Shown in pieces: positions 11,708 through 26,700 of a stretch of 64,000 bases of DNA. The stretch is from NCBI GenBank assembly GCA_964016985.1, contig OZ024823.1:135056112-135120111 (forward strand), given 5' to 3'. The DNA is from Anodontia alba (Eukaryota > Mollusca > Bivalvia > Lucinida > Lucinidae). Every line of letters begins with the position of its first letter. Within the stretch, counting starts at the first letter, position 1. A program made the position numbers and the translations under genes. The notes beneath the pieces were generated by a model. That model was not told the DNA's origin. It did no database searches and was given only the letters and a program-made list of their open reading frames with translations.

Positions 11708-12790
11708 TCTTGAACCCCCCCCCCCTCCACTCCTGAGGCAGCTTGCCCTCCCCCCCCCCCTGGGGGGCAGAATACCCCGGGTTATCTTGCTCCTACCTTG
11801 GGCAGCTTGCCCCGCACTTCAGGAAACCTGTCAAACACGGTTCAAAATGATATTTATTATTTTTTTTTTTATGACAAATTCATATTGCACAATTACTAGA
11901 ACTGTATTAATATATGCTTTTACCTATTTTTCTCTTTATGGGAAGGATTTGGGGCCAAGAGAGTGTGACCTTAGCAAATTTCTCCCAAATTCAGAAATCC
12001 TTGCAGACACAGTTCAGAAAGATATTTTTTAACTTTTAGAAGAATTTCCCTCTGAACAGTTCATTAGAGTAATTCCAATATTTACTGTAACCTATCTCTC
12101 TTCGAACAGGAAGGAGTAGGGGATAAGATACCTGGCTGGGCAGCTTGCCCCTGGGGGTGAAGATACTCCGGCCTGGGCAGCTTGCCCCCCCACGCCTGGA
12201 AACCTGGCAAACTCAGCTCAGAAAAGCTATTTAGTCATTTTAAACATAAATTTCTAATGCACAAACATTAGAACTGTAGTAATACCTACTGTTACATTTT
12301 TTTTTCTCTTTATGGGAAGGTGTTGAGGCCTGAAAATGCTGTGGCCCGAGCAGTTTCCTCCCATCCTCAGAAAATCTTGGAAACAAAGTTCAGAAAATAT
12401 TTTTATCTTTTTAATAGAATTTCACATTGAACATGTCATTAGAATCATTCCATTATGTACTATATTACCTGTCTTTGTTCGGACAGGAAGGGGTAGGGTG
12501 TTAGATATCCTGACCTAGACAGCTTGCCCGTCTCAGGGACTGAAGATACGTTCGCCAGGGCAGCTTGCCCTCCACCCCTGAAAACGTGGCAAACTCAGAT
12601 CAGAAAAGCTATTTAATTATTTTAAACACAAACTTCTATTGCACAAACATTAGAATTGTAGTAATACCTGCTTTAGCAATCTTTGTCTACTCAGGAAGGT
12701 GATTGGGCCAAAATATCGCGGCCCGAACAGTTTCCTCCAAACCTCATAAAACCTTGCAGACACAGTTCAGAAAGATATTATTGTTTCAGT
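11708..12790 (+). repeat. ~380-bp satellite, three diverged units upstream of the gene
   Basis: The units share 'gggcagcttgcccc', 'aaacctggcaaactcag', 'aagctatttaatcatttt' and 'cagtttcctccca' with the array at 27433-31060. Corresponding points lie at about 11826, 12202 and 12585, a period near 380. Confidence 0.78.
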
Positions 12791-12794
12791 GATG

Positions 12795-13560
12795 TAGACC
12801 CCGAAAATAAATCCCAAACTATCGGATGTTTGCTGCAAAGCGTGATGTTATGAAGGTCAAAATCGGTTCTGATTTTCCCGTCGATTCGAGCTTCCCAGGT
12901 GATCGAGCATCACTGCATTTTGAGGAAAGATCAAGAGATACGAGCAATTTCCCCAAGACACTGCATACTTTCTCCACATCCAGCGCTAGGTGACATCAAA
13001 ATATAATGCCAGGAAACATACTTACTTGTTGATTTTATCTCAAAAATTTCATTCGCTTTTCAAACCAAGCGCCATATTTGACCATAAGCGATATTTTTTT
13101 TTTTGACGTATTGACCATAAAAAACACTATACGTTGCACCCACTGCTACCAATCACTGTAGCGAAAATTATTTCTTACGAGAAATAACCGATGGAAATAA
13201 AACACACCGGATAGGCGGCAGTCGCGAACGAACAAGAGAGTCGACAAACGCGGATCATTAAGAATTCTGCGTTTTCGACTGCCAAAATGACAGTCGCCGA
13301 ACGCGATTTAATCATTTTTGATTGTCAAATAATCGTTTTTGGCAGTCGATAACTTTATTTATGTCGTTAAGAAATGAAACATAAAGGAGGAACCTTGTAC
13401 CGTACTTGAGTACATCGAGACTGAAAGAGGTTTTTCCAGGACTCAGTCAGGAAATGATTTTCGAGTTGTAGTTCCGGTACAAATATAGGCGTCTCTGTTT
13501 CTTTATATTATTTTTTGCAGACATTAATCTTTTGCTGGTCTCGTTATTTCCGTTTCTTTA
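12795..13560. other. Gene-free stretch
   Basis: No gene seen. Short scattered repeats of 'gacagtcgccgaacgcg/gactgccaaaa' lie around 13200-13350. Confidence 0.45.
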
Positions 13561-13639
13561 CATTATTGTTTGCAGACATTAATCTTTTGCTGGTCTCGTA
13601 TTTTTGTGCTGACGCTTAAGTTGACTGGTGTACGTGGTA

Positions 13640-14230
13640 GCTGACACCATTTTTGCACAAAGGAAACAACTTTTGTGACTTTCTGTTTTCTTTCATGCAT
13701 ATCAAAACCTTTCTGAAATGGGTCTACTCTAAGGAGAGCAAATTCTTTTCTTTTTAGAGCAGACCCTTTTTCAAAAGGGGACAACATTTTGGTACGAGTT
13801 TCTTCTCTTGAATGTGTATTAATTCCCTTTATATGTATGGACCAACATCAAGCTACTGCATTTTTCAGTACTGGAATTGTATTGAGACAAAGACAGTTTG
13901 TTAAAATTTTAGAAGCCTCTGTGTTAACAGTCTACTTTTATTTCAAAATATAAAAAGCGGACAACGAAGGCCAAGATCAGCCTGCGCTTATGCGCAGGTT
14001 GATCAGGGCCTGCGTTGTCCGCAAATTACATAAGGGCCCTATTCGTCCGTTAGACACCACAGAGGCAACTTCCCTGCACACCGTCCCTTTTGTAAAGGAG
14101 TCCATCCTAAATTGAAAGAATTTGCTTCCTGTGAAGGGGTCTACTAAAAGGGGAAGAGCAAATTCTCTTTTATTTAAGGTAGACCCTTTTTCAGAAGGGA
14201 GGCAAAAACAATTCGACATGGTTGTACCCT
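13640..14230. repeat. Two copies of an 'agagcaaattctttt' foldback element
   Basis: At about 13640-13800 and 14085-14225 the sequence shows gggtctactctaagg ... agagcaaattctttt ... agaccctttttcaaaagg. Related copies are near 26825-26925 and 51920-52010. Confidence 0.6.
13958..14033. repeat. Small perfect hairpin
   Basis: Arms are GCGGACAACGAAGGCCAAGA and its near complement around 'cctgcgcttatgcgcagg'. A similar hairpin lies at 24322-24387. Confidence 0.75.
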
Positions 14231-14502
14231 TTGAGAGTATTCGTTCCCCACAGAATCTTTGTATACTGAAAGGCGAACTTAATATTTAGATAAAGTGTAC
14301 TAGTTTCAGTGCGAAGGACAGGTGCCATTTAGAAGACCCCATCACCTGGCATTTATTATCATAATCCTGATAATAACCCGATAATAAACACAAGACAGAA
14401 AGCGGTAAAATCAAACTAATATTTTAGCACTTGGTAACAGTTTTGGATTTGTAGCGTAAACGTTAGAATCTTTTACAGAGCTGTCATAAAGATTGGCTGA
14501 AA

Positions 14503-14593
14503 ATGGTCTCAAAAGAAACTTTTCTCTTCATTGGATGTATGTGGGGAATTGCTCGTTGTCAGATTCTTGATACCGACCGAGGCGTATTTATCA
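14503..14593 (+). CDS. Exon 1: start codon and signal peptide
   Basis: The start sits in a good context (AAAATGG: A at -3, G at +4). It encodes a short charged n-region (MVSKE), a hydrophobic core (TFLFIGCMWGIA) and a likely cleavage around ARC/QIL, so a mature N-terminal Gln is possible. The exon ends in phase 1 at a strong donor (GTGAGTA). A pyrimidine-AG at 14471-14478 could be the acceptor of a 5'UTR intron. No convincing TATA box was seen nearby. Confidence 0.8.
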
Positions 14594-17500
14594 GTGAGTA
14601 AAGCTAACTTATAAATCTGACTTATTTATTTATTTGTTACACCATATTTTGAGACAGTGACACAATTAGCTTATGATCAGCTATTCATCTGTGCGGTCCT
14701 CTATTTCAGGAATCTTTACTAAGTAAAATGATTATAGTCTCTCCAAATAAATGGAATCTTTTATATATATGCGCCCAGTGTAGACGCAAATGTCTTAAAT
14801 GTCCTCATTTTGGAAGGTAACTTTAGTGTCGCGTTTCGCATCTGCTGCAGACTTTAAATCTAAATTACAATAATTGACATCAGTCACTTTTATCATGAAA
14901 GCAAATGTAATTATCATTGTAATACGTTTTTAAAACATCTAGCAACTAGAGATAAGTTTCACATTTCTAACTCGTACTTTATCGTCAATGTACACATTCG
15001 TGTTGAAGATCCCGTATGTTTATATAGAGGATATTTGCTTTTTTAGAGCGAATGCCATAAATATAAACTTCAGTATTTTCACGAGTGCGAAGAACGAGTG
15101 AAAACTGGAATGTTTTCATTATACGAGATGGAATCATTTATGGTATTTACGGAAAAAAGCAAATTTTCTTTTTATTTTATTGTTTTCATGCTTTAGCGCT
15201 TCTGATGTCATAAATAACGTCGCCAAACAAATCAGAAATATTATGACGCCGAGATTGAGTGCTTACCACAAAGAGAGAGAAAAAGAAATATTTCGGCAAA
15301 TCAAAATAGTTTTGATACCAGAACGTTCCTTACTTTCCAACAGAGAAAACGCATACCCATGTTGGTAGTTTAGTTCAGAAACAAAGAAGTTAGAGGTATT
15401 CAAAAAAGGTAAAATCCGCTTTTGAATGAAAAGTAGTTCGAGGTGTTCAAAAAAGGTAACATCCGTTTTTGATCAATGAAGAAAATCGAAGTCATCCAAA
15501 GCTAGGAGGGAAAACATAAATCGTATCAGTCACTGGTGAAATATCTGGTGAGAGTAAAAATTGTATCAATCACTAGTAAAATGATACGATATCATTTCAC
15601 TAATGATTGATACAACTTTTACTTTCACCAGATATACACTGATTTCACCGCTGACAATAAAATATACATGTCATGAATGATCGGATCTGATACTGATGCT
15701 AGTAACAGTACGTAGTTATTTGAATACTCTCACCTAATGCTTATAACACCCTCACCCACCGCTTGTAACATGAATATAAACTATATAAACTATGGTGCGT
15801 ACCGTGGGTACAGAACCCTAATGCCATTTCAATGATTCTCAAGAAAGTTGGGCAAACAGTGCCACAGCATGAAACGCTCAGTCTTTGTAGTTTTATAGGA
15901 AATGTAAGTTGTTTCCGAAGTCTCTGACACTACCTGAAATGTTGTAATTGTGAGCTTACCTCCAAAACACATAAAGCAAAAATATGCTGCCACCTACTGA
16001 TGAAGAACTGTTTTCTTACCTCAGAGATAAGGAATCACCTATCCCAACAAACGACGAAAATATTTTATGACATTCTAAATCCCTAAAATTGTTTTTGATG
16101 TAGTAATGCTATTCAGAAAAAAAAGAACAACAACAACAACAAAAAAAAAACAAAAAAAAAAAACGTAATTTTTCAGCTGTATTGTACGAGCCTTCCTAAA
16201 ATTATCCAGTACAATAAGAGAAATGGTATTCACTCCTTATAGTAGAAGAGAGACAATTCGAAGTACTGTAATAAATACACATACAAAGAAACTTTTGTTT
16301 GATATACTTCCTCAAAAATAATTTCAGAAGTTCAAAACTATTTTACGAGACGTATTTTACGGGGCAGTAATAAGAGTGACTCCAGCCTGGAACCAGCGAT
16401 ATAAACTTACAGTGTCTAAAAGATAGTATGTGGCCTGATTATCTGCAAAAGAACTAAAAATTTGAAGCTGAAAAAGGTTGATAATGCTTGCAAAAACAAA
16501 ATTTTATATTTCTTAATTAGTTTTCTTAACGTAATAGGATTTTATTTTATAACAAAGTATGCAGTTTACCCAAAACTCAAAATTGAACGGAACCTTCTGT
16601 GGTTCCATGTGTATTGTCAGTTGCGTGTAGGTTTGTACCTACAACAAAACCATGATGACATCTTGTATTTTCAAGACAGCAACTCAATATTATAACTGTC
16701 CCGTATAATACATAAATCAGTCCCGTAAAATACCTTTACAGATGGTTGAACTTTTTAAGGAATAAGAGTGCTTCTGTTGATCAAATGACTGACATTTGTG
16801 TTTAAAATGAATCATAGATGGGCGTTTCTTGAAACCGCATACCCAGAACGAGTGATAAATTTTGCAATTCTCAATAGAAAACACGTTTCTTGGGCAGGCT
16901 TCCTCAGGGTTTCTGTTCCATAAATGACATTCGTAAATTATTTGAAGCTTTTCCTGGCATTACTAATTTTCTTATTTATATGCATTGATTGTCTTAAAAA
17001 TGAACATTTAAACGTCCTTATTGAGATTGTTTTGAGCTGGGGCCGTTTTCTTAATAGAAATGCTGAAAAAAAGTCCCGTAGAATACATTATAGATTTCCG
17101 TTAATACAAATCGAAAACCGTTTACCAAGATTATGACGATGACTTCCTAACATTTCTATAAACAAAACAGGTTTGTGGAACGTCAAAAGGACTTTTGGAA
17201 TTTTGCTTCGTTTTAACTAAAGTGTTTAAATCTGTCGAATTATTAGGATACGAGTACCTCCGATTTCTCTTAAAGACGCATTACCGGATCAATAACTATA
17301 AAAATGTAACTGTATAATAATACACTGTTGTGTTTGGGATATACAAATCAAGCGCGCATTAAGGATTTAAAGACATTGAAATCCACGAAAATCCTTTTGA
17401 TTCCTGTGGCGAGCTTACAGCTTTTACGGAACTTTGCGAATCTTTATTTGTCACGGAAACTCATGACATTCGCGTTTACGTGAAAACCAATTTACATATT

Positions 17501-18383
17501 TGAGAAACTGTTCTTAAGATTTTAGTTTCCCTGAAAATGATTCGGTCTCTAAGCAGCAAGGGTATTTCATACATTAATTTTTCTTAAAAAAAAAATGAAA
17601 TAAATTTTAATTAGAAAAGTTTGCTGTTATAATTATTTATGAACCCTTAATCAAAATTCAAAATGACAGTTTCTAACGTTCAGATTTACCTTTGAAGTAA
17701 ATTATCTTCAACAGTACGGAAAGTATGCGTCTATAGTTGTACATTTGTACATGACTTTTTTATATGCGACATTCGCGTAGCAGCTGAGTAAAGTATACAG
17801 ACATATAGTCGTCAGGGACATAAGGTCGCCAGATATTTTTGGGTCTCGTTTTTTTTTTTTTTTTTTTTTTTTTTTTCATCTACGTCATCAAAACTTCTGA
17901 CTTCTGGAGGTGGGTGAACTTTAAGAGATGAATTCTGTTTTATGTACTGGTTTTCATGCCATAACCCTTATATAAAAGGTATCACAGTAATTGTTTAAAT
18001 CTGCATTTGATTATTGAACGGTTTCAGACAATGTTGCTGACGTCTCCAGTGTCTACAAGGTACAATTTCCCTCCATGTTTACGGGACGACACGAGCATCC
18101 GGTCCTGACACGCATGAAATATCGAGGTTACAAGCATGTGTTACCAGGTAGGCGCATCGAGCAAGTTATAACGGATGTAAAGTACATGTAGGGATGGAGG
18201 GGACAGGAGGGTGTGGGGAGGGGATAAACCCAAATTCTAACCAGAAAAAGCAGTCTGGGAATATTTTGCTCGAGTAGACAAGTTCCCCCCTTACAAATTA
18301 ATTCATTGCGATCCGCCTCCAGTCGACTAGTATATTTTTTATGTAAAGTAAAGTATCCCCATGCTAAAGCGATAACAAAAAGC

Positions 18384-18419
<36 letters not shown>

Positions 18420-20762
18420 CAATGACAAGGAGAGCTTAAAAATAAAAAAAATAATATAAAAAAAAAACACAAAGAGCTACGACATTGTGGGCAGTCTTCC
18501 TCAAGGTGCTAATCCCTCAATGAATTCCTTAGATTGTTTTTATTAATTGTTTTAATCAGCCGACTATTGTTTGTTTGTGTTGAGGTTTTACGGCCCAGTC
18601 AACCCAATGGGGTCATGTCGAGCGCGGTCAGTTTACCTAACCACACGTTTACTGGGCAGGCTTAGTCCTCTAAGCGGTTAACCAGTACTGTGCACATTCT
18701 TTCGCCAGAAACTGACAACTGCCCTTCTTGAATCAGCGGAAGGGAGAGAATGACCGTAGAAAATATTTCATGATCAATCTCCACGAAAGAATGTTGCCGA
18801 CCTCGGCGGGGGTTGAACCCGCGACCTCCTGGTCTCCAGTCGGACGGCGCATCCAACTGAGCCACCGAGGCCGGCAATCAGCCGACTATGAAGATTTATG
18901 CTACTACATGTACATAGTAGAATATGTGAAATAAAGCAGATTTTTCTTCCAGGAAAAGATAAAAGAAACGATATGTTTGGGAATTTTGACCCAAACGCTT
19001 TCAACGCCCAGGCTGGTGCAAGTTTTAATCCGAATGCTGTAAATGGTGGTAGTGGTAGTAGCACGGGTGGCATGTCAATGTTTAACCCTAATGCCATGAT
19101 GGGCGGAGGTGGTAGTACTACTGGAGGTGAGAAAGCATTTTCTGTTTACAATCAATATAATCAGTAAATATGTAGATACCCAAGAAAGGCCATGATCACG
19201 GAAAACACTCCGTATGACGTTGATGCAACGTCGCCTCAACGCATGAACGTCATAACTTCATCGACGTTGACGCAACGCTGTATGAACGTCATAACTAAAT
19301 CGACGTTAGGGCGATGTTGTATAAACGTCGACTTCATCGACGTTGGATCGGCGTTGTTTGAACGTCATGACTTCTTCGACGTTTAGGTGATATTGTATAC
19401 ACGTTATGACTTCACTGACGTTAAGGCGACGTTATATAAACGCCATGTGCCCACTGGGCAACCGTCCTCTTAAACCAGATAAAATCGTCGCAGTGGTTCA
19501 TTTGGTAAAATGTCCCATTTGTGTTCGAGAAGATGTGGGTTCGACCCTCGGCCGAGTCATACATATTAGCCGCTCTGGCGCTCAAGCATGCTAGAAATCA
19601 GTCGGCAGGTGTCGGTATAACGTAATAAGGTGGAATTTCATCTCATGGACCTGAAGCATGATATTTTAGTGATGCAGCACTCTAAAAGTGAACGCTAAGC
19701 TCCCCGCCACACCATTGCGATATGACTTGATTGTTGAGAGCGACATCAAACCCCGGCATCAAACCCGAATAAAACAAAAACATCAGATAAGGATTAGGGA
19801 ACACTAAATGACAATACAAAAACTGCACTTAACCATTTTATGCCTTTCGTCCCATAAACGAGACATTGGCAAAAGTGTAGACCCAGATCAGACGCCGCAG
19901 AACGCGGCGTCTGATCAGAGTCTACACTGTTTATAATAAAACATGAATTTCTATAAAACAAGATAATAAGGAAAACTAACCAGACACCCTGTTCTATAAT
20001 AAATCATGTTTTAATGCAAATAGTGTAGACCATGATTAGTCGCCACTGTGGCGTAGGACCATGGTCTACACTGTTTGTCACTGTCCCTTTTATGGCACGC
20101 TGGACATAAATGGGTTAATATACTTAATCCCGAAGCCGATTAACACTCAGCACGCGATGGGCAAATTCGGCAGACGACAAACTGATGATAGTTTTCTTAT
20201 TTTTCCTAGAAAATGCTTGACATTTCTTGTAAACTGACTCCTGAAGAGACAATATGCATGAAATGTCAAATTCTATTATGTAATAAAAATAAGAAAAATA
20301 TTAGAAATGTTTTCTACTGAAATTTTTACCCAGCATGTTAAGCGTTAATAATATGTGTTTTGTTTGTGTTGAGGTTTTACGGCCCAGTCAACCCAATGGG
20401 GTCATATCGAGCGCGGTCAGAATTTGTTCTGAATGTATTAAATGTTAATCTGCTAGACTTATATAGTAGCAGATAACATTACAAAGTACTTATTTTCCCC
20501 AGAATTGCGGTTGACATTTCATGAAAATTGTCTCCTAATAGCACTCATCAACACATATATAGCAATAGTAAGACAAGCAAACCTTTACACTATAACAATA
20601 AAAAGCTTCCTTGTAATGAAGTATTGACTTGTGACGGTATTGGTAATTGAAAAAGCATGAACAAGAATGAATTTATGGTGACCATATTTGAAAATGGTTT
20701 TGTTTGTCCTTCTCTATGATGCCAATTCTGATTGGTGCTATACCAAACCCTATTTTCTGGAG

Positions 20763-20797
<35 letters not shown>

Positions 20798-23700
20798 CTC
20801 GTTTGTCTTCTGCTGATTTTGCGAAAGGATGACTGAATTGATTCCAAAAAAGTTGATCTTGCTGTTTGTTTAGGTTAACCCATTTACGCCGAGTGGACTC
20901 TTCTGCCTTAACTCTTTGGACAGGTCATTTTCCGCTAGAAGGGGTGCCTGGTTAGTTTTTATTATTATCCTGCTTTACAGAAATTCTTGTATTAATGCAA
21001 ACAACAGTGTAGACCCTGATCAGACGCCGCGTGTCGCGGCGTCTGATCTGGGTCGGCACTGTTCTCAAATGTCCCTTTCACAGAAAGATGGGCATAAATG
21101 GGTTAACCCCAAAGATGTCTTTTCACACGACGCGGTTCAAATAGTTTATGGGTCATTCCGATTGGCACGTGAAAAAGTCATTGAATAAATGTGGGCGTTA
21201 AAGGATGACGCCTTGATTTTAGCTTAACGAAGCCCATTTACAAATGCTTGTAATTTGACCCGCAACGTCAGAAAACGTACCTTTCGTACATGTGCGAAGC
21301 GCCATAAGCGCAGTCTGATCAGAATCTTCATGGCTTATTTTGGATAGCCAGGGTTGAGAAAACCGAAGACTCTGATCAGACTGCACAGGGGCACAGGCTG
21401 ATTTGAGTTTTCGTTGGGCGCGCATGTCCGAGGGCATGTTTTCTGACTTTGCGGCTAATTTTACTCCTGGGCCCAGTTGTTCAAAGCGTCTTAGCTTAAC
21501 GAGCTCGTTAGTTGTCAAAATGTTAACTGTTCTAGTAAGTACAATATCTAATTCACAGGTATTTTTGCTGTACAAATGTGAGTAGCTTTTGCAAATGCAA
21601 AAGCTACTCATATTTTTTTTCAGCAAACATATTAGCATATATGCAATATACAATAATCAAAGTTTTAACGATACGTTAACTAATGACATCGTTAGTTTTG
21701 AACAATTGGGCCCTCATATTCATGTTTCAATAAATATTGTGAAATTAGCCGGGGCACAACATTTCAACAAGATTGCATGTGCGCCCAGCGAATTCGTTTT
21801 AGATTAATGGGTACTCACGGAGTGTCCCGCGAATACTGATCAGACTGCGCGGATGGGCAGGCTGATCTGAGTCTTAGCAAGGCGCACATAGAATCTTGTA
21901 GGAAATGCTTTGCCCCGACTCAAATGTTATTTTTACTGCCATAGGCATGTCCATGTTTAATCCAAGTGCTATGATGGGTGGCGGTGGTGGAACATCAGGA
22001 AGTGGAACTGGTCAGACACAACAGGGTGGTGCTACACAGTCGGGGACTAGTTCTGGTACGAGATCCTTCACGTTTGATCCAAACATTGCTGATATTTCAA
22101 CTACAACAGTATGGCGAGGAAACCGTTTTGGGAGAAAAACGAACTATTACCTTGTTGGATTGTAGAGCGTTTTCTTGTTGGAAATGCATATAACACAGAC
22201 ACATATTAAAAACAGAACTAAATTACCAAGACTGTTTCCGTGAATCAAAGCAGTAGATCGAAATGTCAGCAAGTAAAAAACAAGTCCCGGATATTTTTTC
22301 GTACCTTATATTGATCACAGCACATGTAAACATTGAAATGACGTTTTGCGGGAAGCTCAACAGAGGTGGTCATGATCAGAATGTGCGGATATATTTCATA
22401 TACAAGTTTGCGATAGCATATAAGAGAGCTGAAATCAGTTTTTATTAAAATATGTTTCACTTAAAATCCATACCACTAAAGATCACTTAATGCCGACAGC
22501 AACGATCTTCTTTTGGGTGGGGTACTGAATTTAACTGAAAAGCAATGCAGAGGAGAGTCATGAAGAAGAAATAGGACTGCTTATTACACGGAAATTTCCA
22601 CAAATCTTCTATTTTTGTACTTAGTCACGGTCTGACGATCCGTAATTGTTATCTGTGATACACCGCAAGCCTCGTTCTGGATTAGCGAGATTATGCGTGG
22701 ATTAGCGAGAGCGGTAAAACTCGCGATTGCGAAACTGGTCTTTTGTCACTCAGTCCTTCCATTTGTCAGTCGGCTGTCCTCTCATCTGCAAACGTTTGTA
22801 ACCTTGATTGCTCTTGTGCAACAGATGTTAAGTGTCATGTGGCGGCTGTAAAATGTCTCTCTGTACTTAATCATTGAACAGATTATATTTGTTTTCCTTT
22901 TGGGATCATTAAGCCCATTCTGGTTACTTTTAAGATCGAATACAGCTTAAGCCGGTGCTAGAGAGCATATACAAAAATATAAGTGGATAACCAAGAAATG
23001 CCAAAATCGCGAAACACAAATATCCCGAGGCACCAAACGAAGGATAGATGAGGAACAAATAAGAACTTAACAAACACCACATATTAAACCACGGACCAAA
23101 GAAGAACTGCAACAAAGACTTGCAAATTACACTGTTGTATATGCTGAGAACTAATGAAACCGAGTCTCCGATTTTCGTTTTTTATGCGTTCTTTGATTCC
23201 AAAGGCAGCCTTTTAAATTTTATTTTAAAACCTATTTATATTAGTTTGAACATATTTTATTGCAACCCATATTGCTACAAATACTGTGACAATGCATTTT
23301 AATCCATTTGCGTCAAGTTGACTCTTCTGTGACAACTCTTTGGATTGTTTTATTTCAAATAGCAGAGTACCTGAATAGTTTTTGCTAGTAAACCTTTAAG
23401 GTGTCTGCAGATTAAAATGGGTTAGAGATTTAGAAGCAAAGCAATATAACTTCTTCTCTTCAAAATCAGTAATCGCGTATTTTTAATACGAATTGTCTAC
23501 GTCCTACATAGACATCAGGCGAGCACAAGGAAATGAATCATTGTATCACTGACCTTATGTCTACAACTAAATTCCGGGATTAGCTGGAGCACTGAATAAA
23601 ACAGAATAGAATAATATTCACATGAACTGTTTCGGCACACAACACCTATGTAGATATTTGAAAAGGTTTCCATTTCAGCAATTTATGAAAGGTTATGAGA

Positions 23701-26700
23701 TATACATTGACTGTGACAATTTCACATGCCGGCACACCACACTAATGTAGATATTCTAAAAGGTTACGATTGCGGTACTTTATCAAAGGCCACGGGCTAT
23801 ACACTAATTTTAACAATTGCACTTTTAAACTGGGAGGATGCATTTGTTACAGCTAAGAGAAATTAATAGCATTTCTGGGACAGCGTGAAAAAATAGTCTT
23901 AGCTACTTATTTTAATTTTGATGGATAAGCCTTAAAAGCGATGTGAAATTAGCTGTAATTATTCTTTAATGCGAGGGTCATTCTTGTAGACGCAAACGGG
24001 ACGAGTTCTCATTTAGAGTTCTCGAATGTACATTTTACGTTATAGAATTTAGACGATCACGCCAAGATTTGCATGCAAAGAACCCAAGACTATTCCGTAT
24101 TAAAATCAGCTTTAACATTTACTGTGTGCTGAGCGTAGACCAAGCTTTTTGTGAAAGCTTATACTTGGAATACTTTAGTGTTGTCCTTGGGATCACTGAC
24201 TGCAATTGTAATTATGTGAAGATAGAATATCGCTCAACCATGGGCTGGAAGGCATAAGTATTGTTGTATGTTACGCTACTGTTCAAGAACAGACTATTGC
24301 AAGAACATGTCTTCGAGCACATGCGGACAGAAAGGCACAGATCAGCCTGCGCATTCGCGCAATCTGATCAGGGCCTTCACTGTCCGTTGACAGAATCATT
24401 GGCTACTACATAATGTATGAATGGAGAGCAAATGTCCGGATGACGCTTTGCGCATGTGCAGGATCATCTGGAACTGCGCATTTTGCGCGTATTCAAAGAT
24501 ACTTTTTTGCTTGACGGGCCCATTTTTTGATGTGTTTTTTTTTGCTTTCAACGTCCAAGAATCTATTGCAAATTAAATGTTTTACAGGGGCGCATTCAGG
24601 GTGATATCTGTTGGGTTCGATTTGATCAAATTACCGTACTTACTCGGGAAGGTAGGCCAAAGCAAACAGTGTAGACCCAGATCAGACACCGCAAAACGCG
24701 GGGTCTGATCAGGATCTACGCTGTTTGTAACTCATCCAGCAATTGTACACGCATTCACAGATAGTAAAATGGACTTGTTAAGAGAAGTATAAGTCAATGA
24801 GTAAGGAGTGTGAATATTTAGGGTAAACACGGTATCCCAAATTTATCAAATTTATCAACAGTCTCCCATGATAATGAAATTTGAGTCAAAAGTGGGTACG
24901 ACTTAACCCCACGAACCCCTTCTGAATCCGTTCTGTTTTATGTGTAGGAACAGGTTCGTCAACCGGCAGTGGTGGATCATCCGGCGGAAGTTCTTTACCT
25001 CACTACGACCCCAACAACGTCATAAACACAGGAGCTAAATATGATCCGAATGCTGCCAACTCTGGCATGGGTGCGGCTAGTGGTGGCTCCTCACCTTCTT
25101 TTACAAATGGCATGGGAATGAGTGCACAACAACAGATGCCACCAGGAACATCTGCATTCGGGTCATCAGCTACTGGTTCTGGGTCATCAGCTACTGGTTC
25201 CGGATCATCAGCTACTGGTTTCGGGTCGTCAGCAACTGGCTCCGGGTCATCGAGCTCAGGCTCCTCTAGCTCTACTCAGTCATCAGGTAAATGCAAAAGC
25301 ACTCATAAGTAAAAATTGAATATGGAAACATCAAGGAAAGACCATAATCACGAAACACACCAGATAAGTGCTTAATTACATGACATTACACAATGCAACA
25401 CCTTATCGAGGATGGAACGAACAAGGAAGTATTTGATTACCTAATGCAAAACTTACTTATACCAATTCAGGCGAGGATAACCAATATTGGGGATTTTGTC
25501 CTTACCTAATACCGACTGAAGATTTGTAAAAAATGCAAAAAAGTATTACCGTAGTAACAGTAAGTATTCGGGCAGATAGTCCTGAGCAAACAGTGTAGAC
25601 CCTGATCAGACGCCGCTCAAGCGGCGTCTGATCAGGGCCTACACTGTTTACCATTCATACAGCAACTGATATTAAATTGGTTTTGTTCAGGTCCTGGTAT
25701 AAATATAGCTGGTTTAAGCTGTATTTTATATTCCTCAATATTAAGTATATATACATTAACAGAAACCATTTCACGATCTGACAGTTAATAATTAAGGGTC
25801 CTATTGTTTACGATATATACGATGTCTATGCTATAATAGTTCGCAATGCTGTAACATTAATCATCCGATCTCAAGAAATGATATCTCGTTTTTAAATTCT
25901 CTAGTTACTGTCCCTTTGTCACTCATTCTTACTATATCGTTAACTAACTGAAGTCAAATATGGAGGTTTCCAAGAGAGGCCACAAACACGGAAGACAGCG
26001 CTCCAAAGATACCGGATAAGGCTTTAAAAAGGGAGCTGGAACGGACAATCGAAAGGAAATGCATTAAAATACGCGTTAGAATTGTCAACAGTAAAATTTC
26101 CATCGACGTTAATGCGACGTTATATAAAAGTCATGACGTTTCATCGACGTTAATGCGACGTTGTATAAACGTCATGACGTTTTGTCGACGTTAATGCGAC
26201 TCTGCATGAACGTCATGTGCCCGCTAGGTTGGTCCTACACTCTTATCTCTCACCTCAAATTAACACAAATCATTTACCGAATAGCGAGCTTATCTACAAC
26301 TAAAGGGCTTAAAAATACAACTAACCGTCTTAATTTATCTAGCTTTTTGTTGTTTCAAACTATTTCTGTATTATGGTACTCAAAGGCTAAGCAAGATATA
26401 ATTTTTTGTAGAACCTAGTTGCCTTTGTTGTTGATGATATTACAAGTACATTTGTCTCAGTCATCTAAAATGGAGAACTTAAGGAAACATGATACACTTT
26501 TCCGCCATAGTTTGCAAGGGAGACAATTTTAGTAACTTTCTGGGCTCAGTTGCTCAAAGTATCGTTAGCTTAAAGAGCCCGTTAGTGATCAAAATGTTAG
26601 CTGTCCTAGTAAGTACAATATCAAATTCACATGTATTTTTACTGAAAAAATGTGAGTAGCTTTTGCAAATACAAAAGCTACTTACATTTGTCAGCAAAAC

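Larger units (their letters stand above)
14594..18027 (+). other. Intron 1, mostly without recognisable content
   Basis: AT-rich. It contains a probable small foldback at 15029-15162, a foldback at 15509-15655 and a poly(T) run at 17850-17876. No conserved coding segment was seen. Confidence 0.6.
22166..24320 (+). other. Intron 4, mostly unannotatable
   Basis: No exon with the gene's motifs was found, though one would be needed if exon 4 used its phase-0 donor. It contains a tandem duplication at 23634-23830 and a diverged repeat at 22985-23115. Confidence 0.5.

Noticed and set aside
16462..17136. Two open frames of 77 and 70 codons in intron 1
   Set aside because: AT-rich, random composition, no homology recognised, inside an intron with no splice support.
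18662..18877. Recurrent short protein beginning ASVAQLDAPSDWRPGGRG
   Set aside because: It is the translation of the tRNA-like head and body of SINE family F, repeated at every copy.
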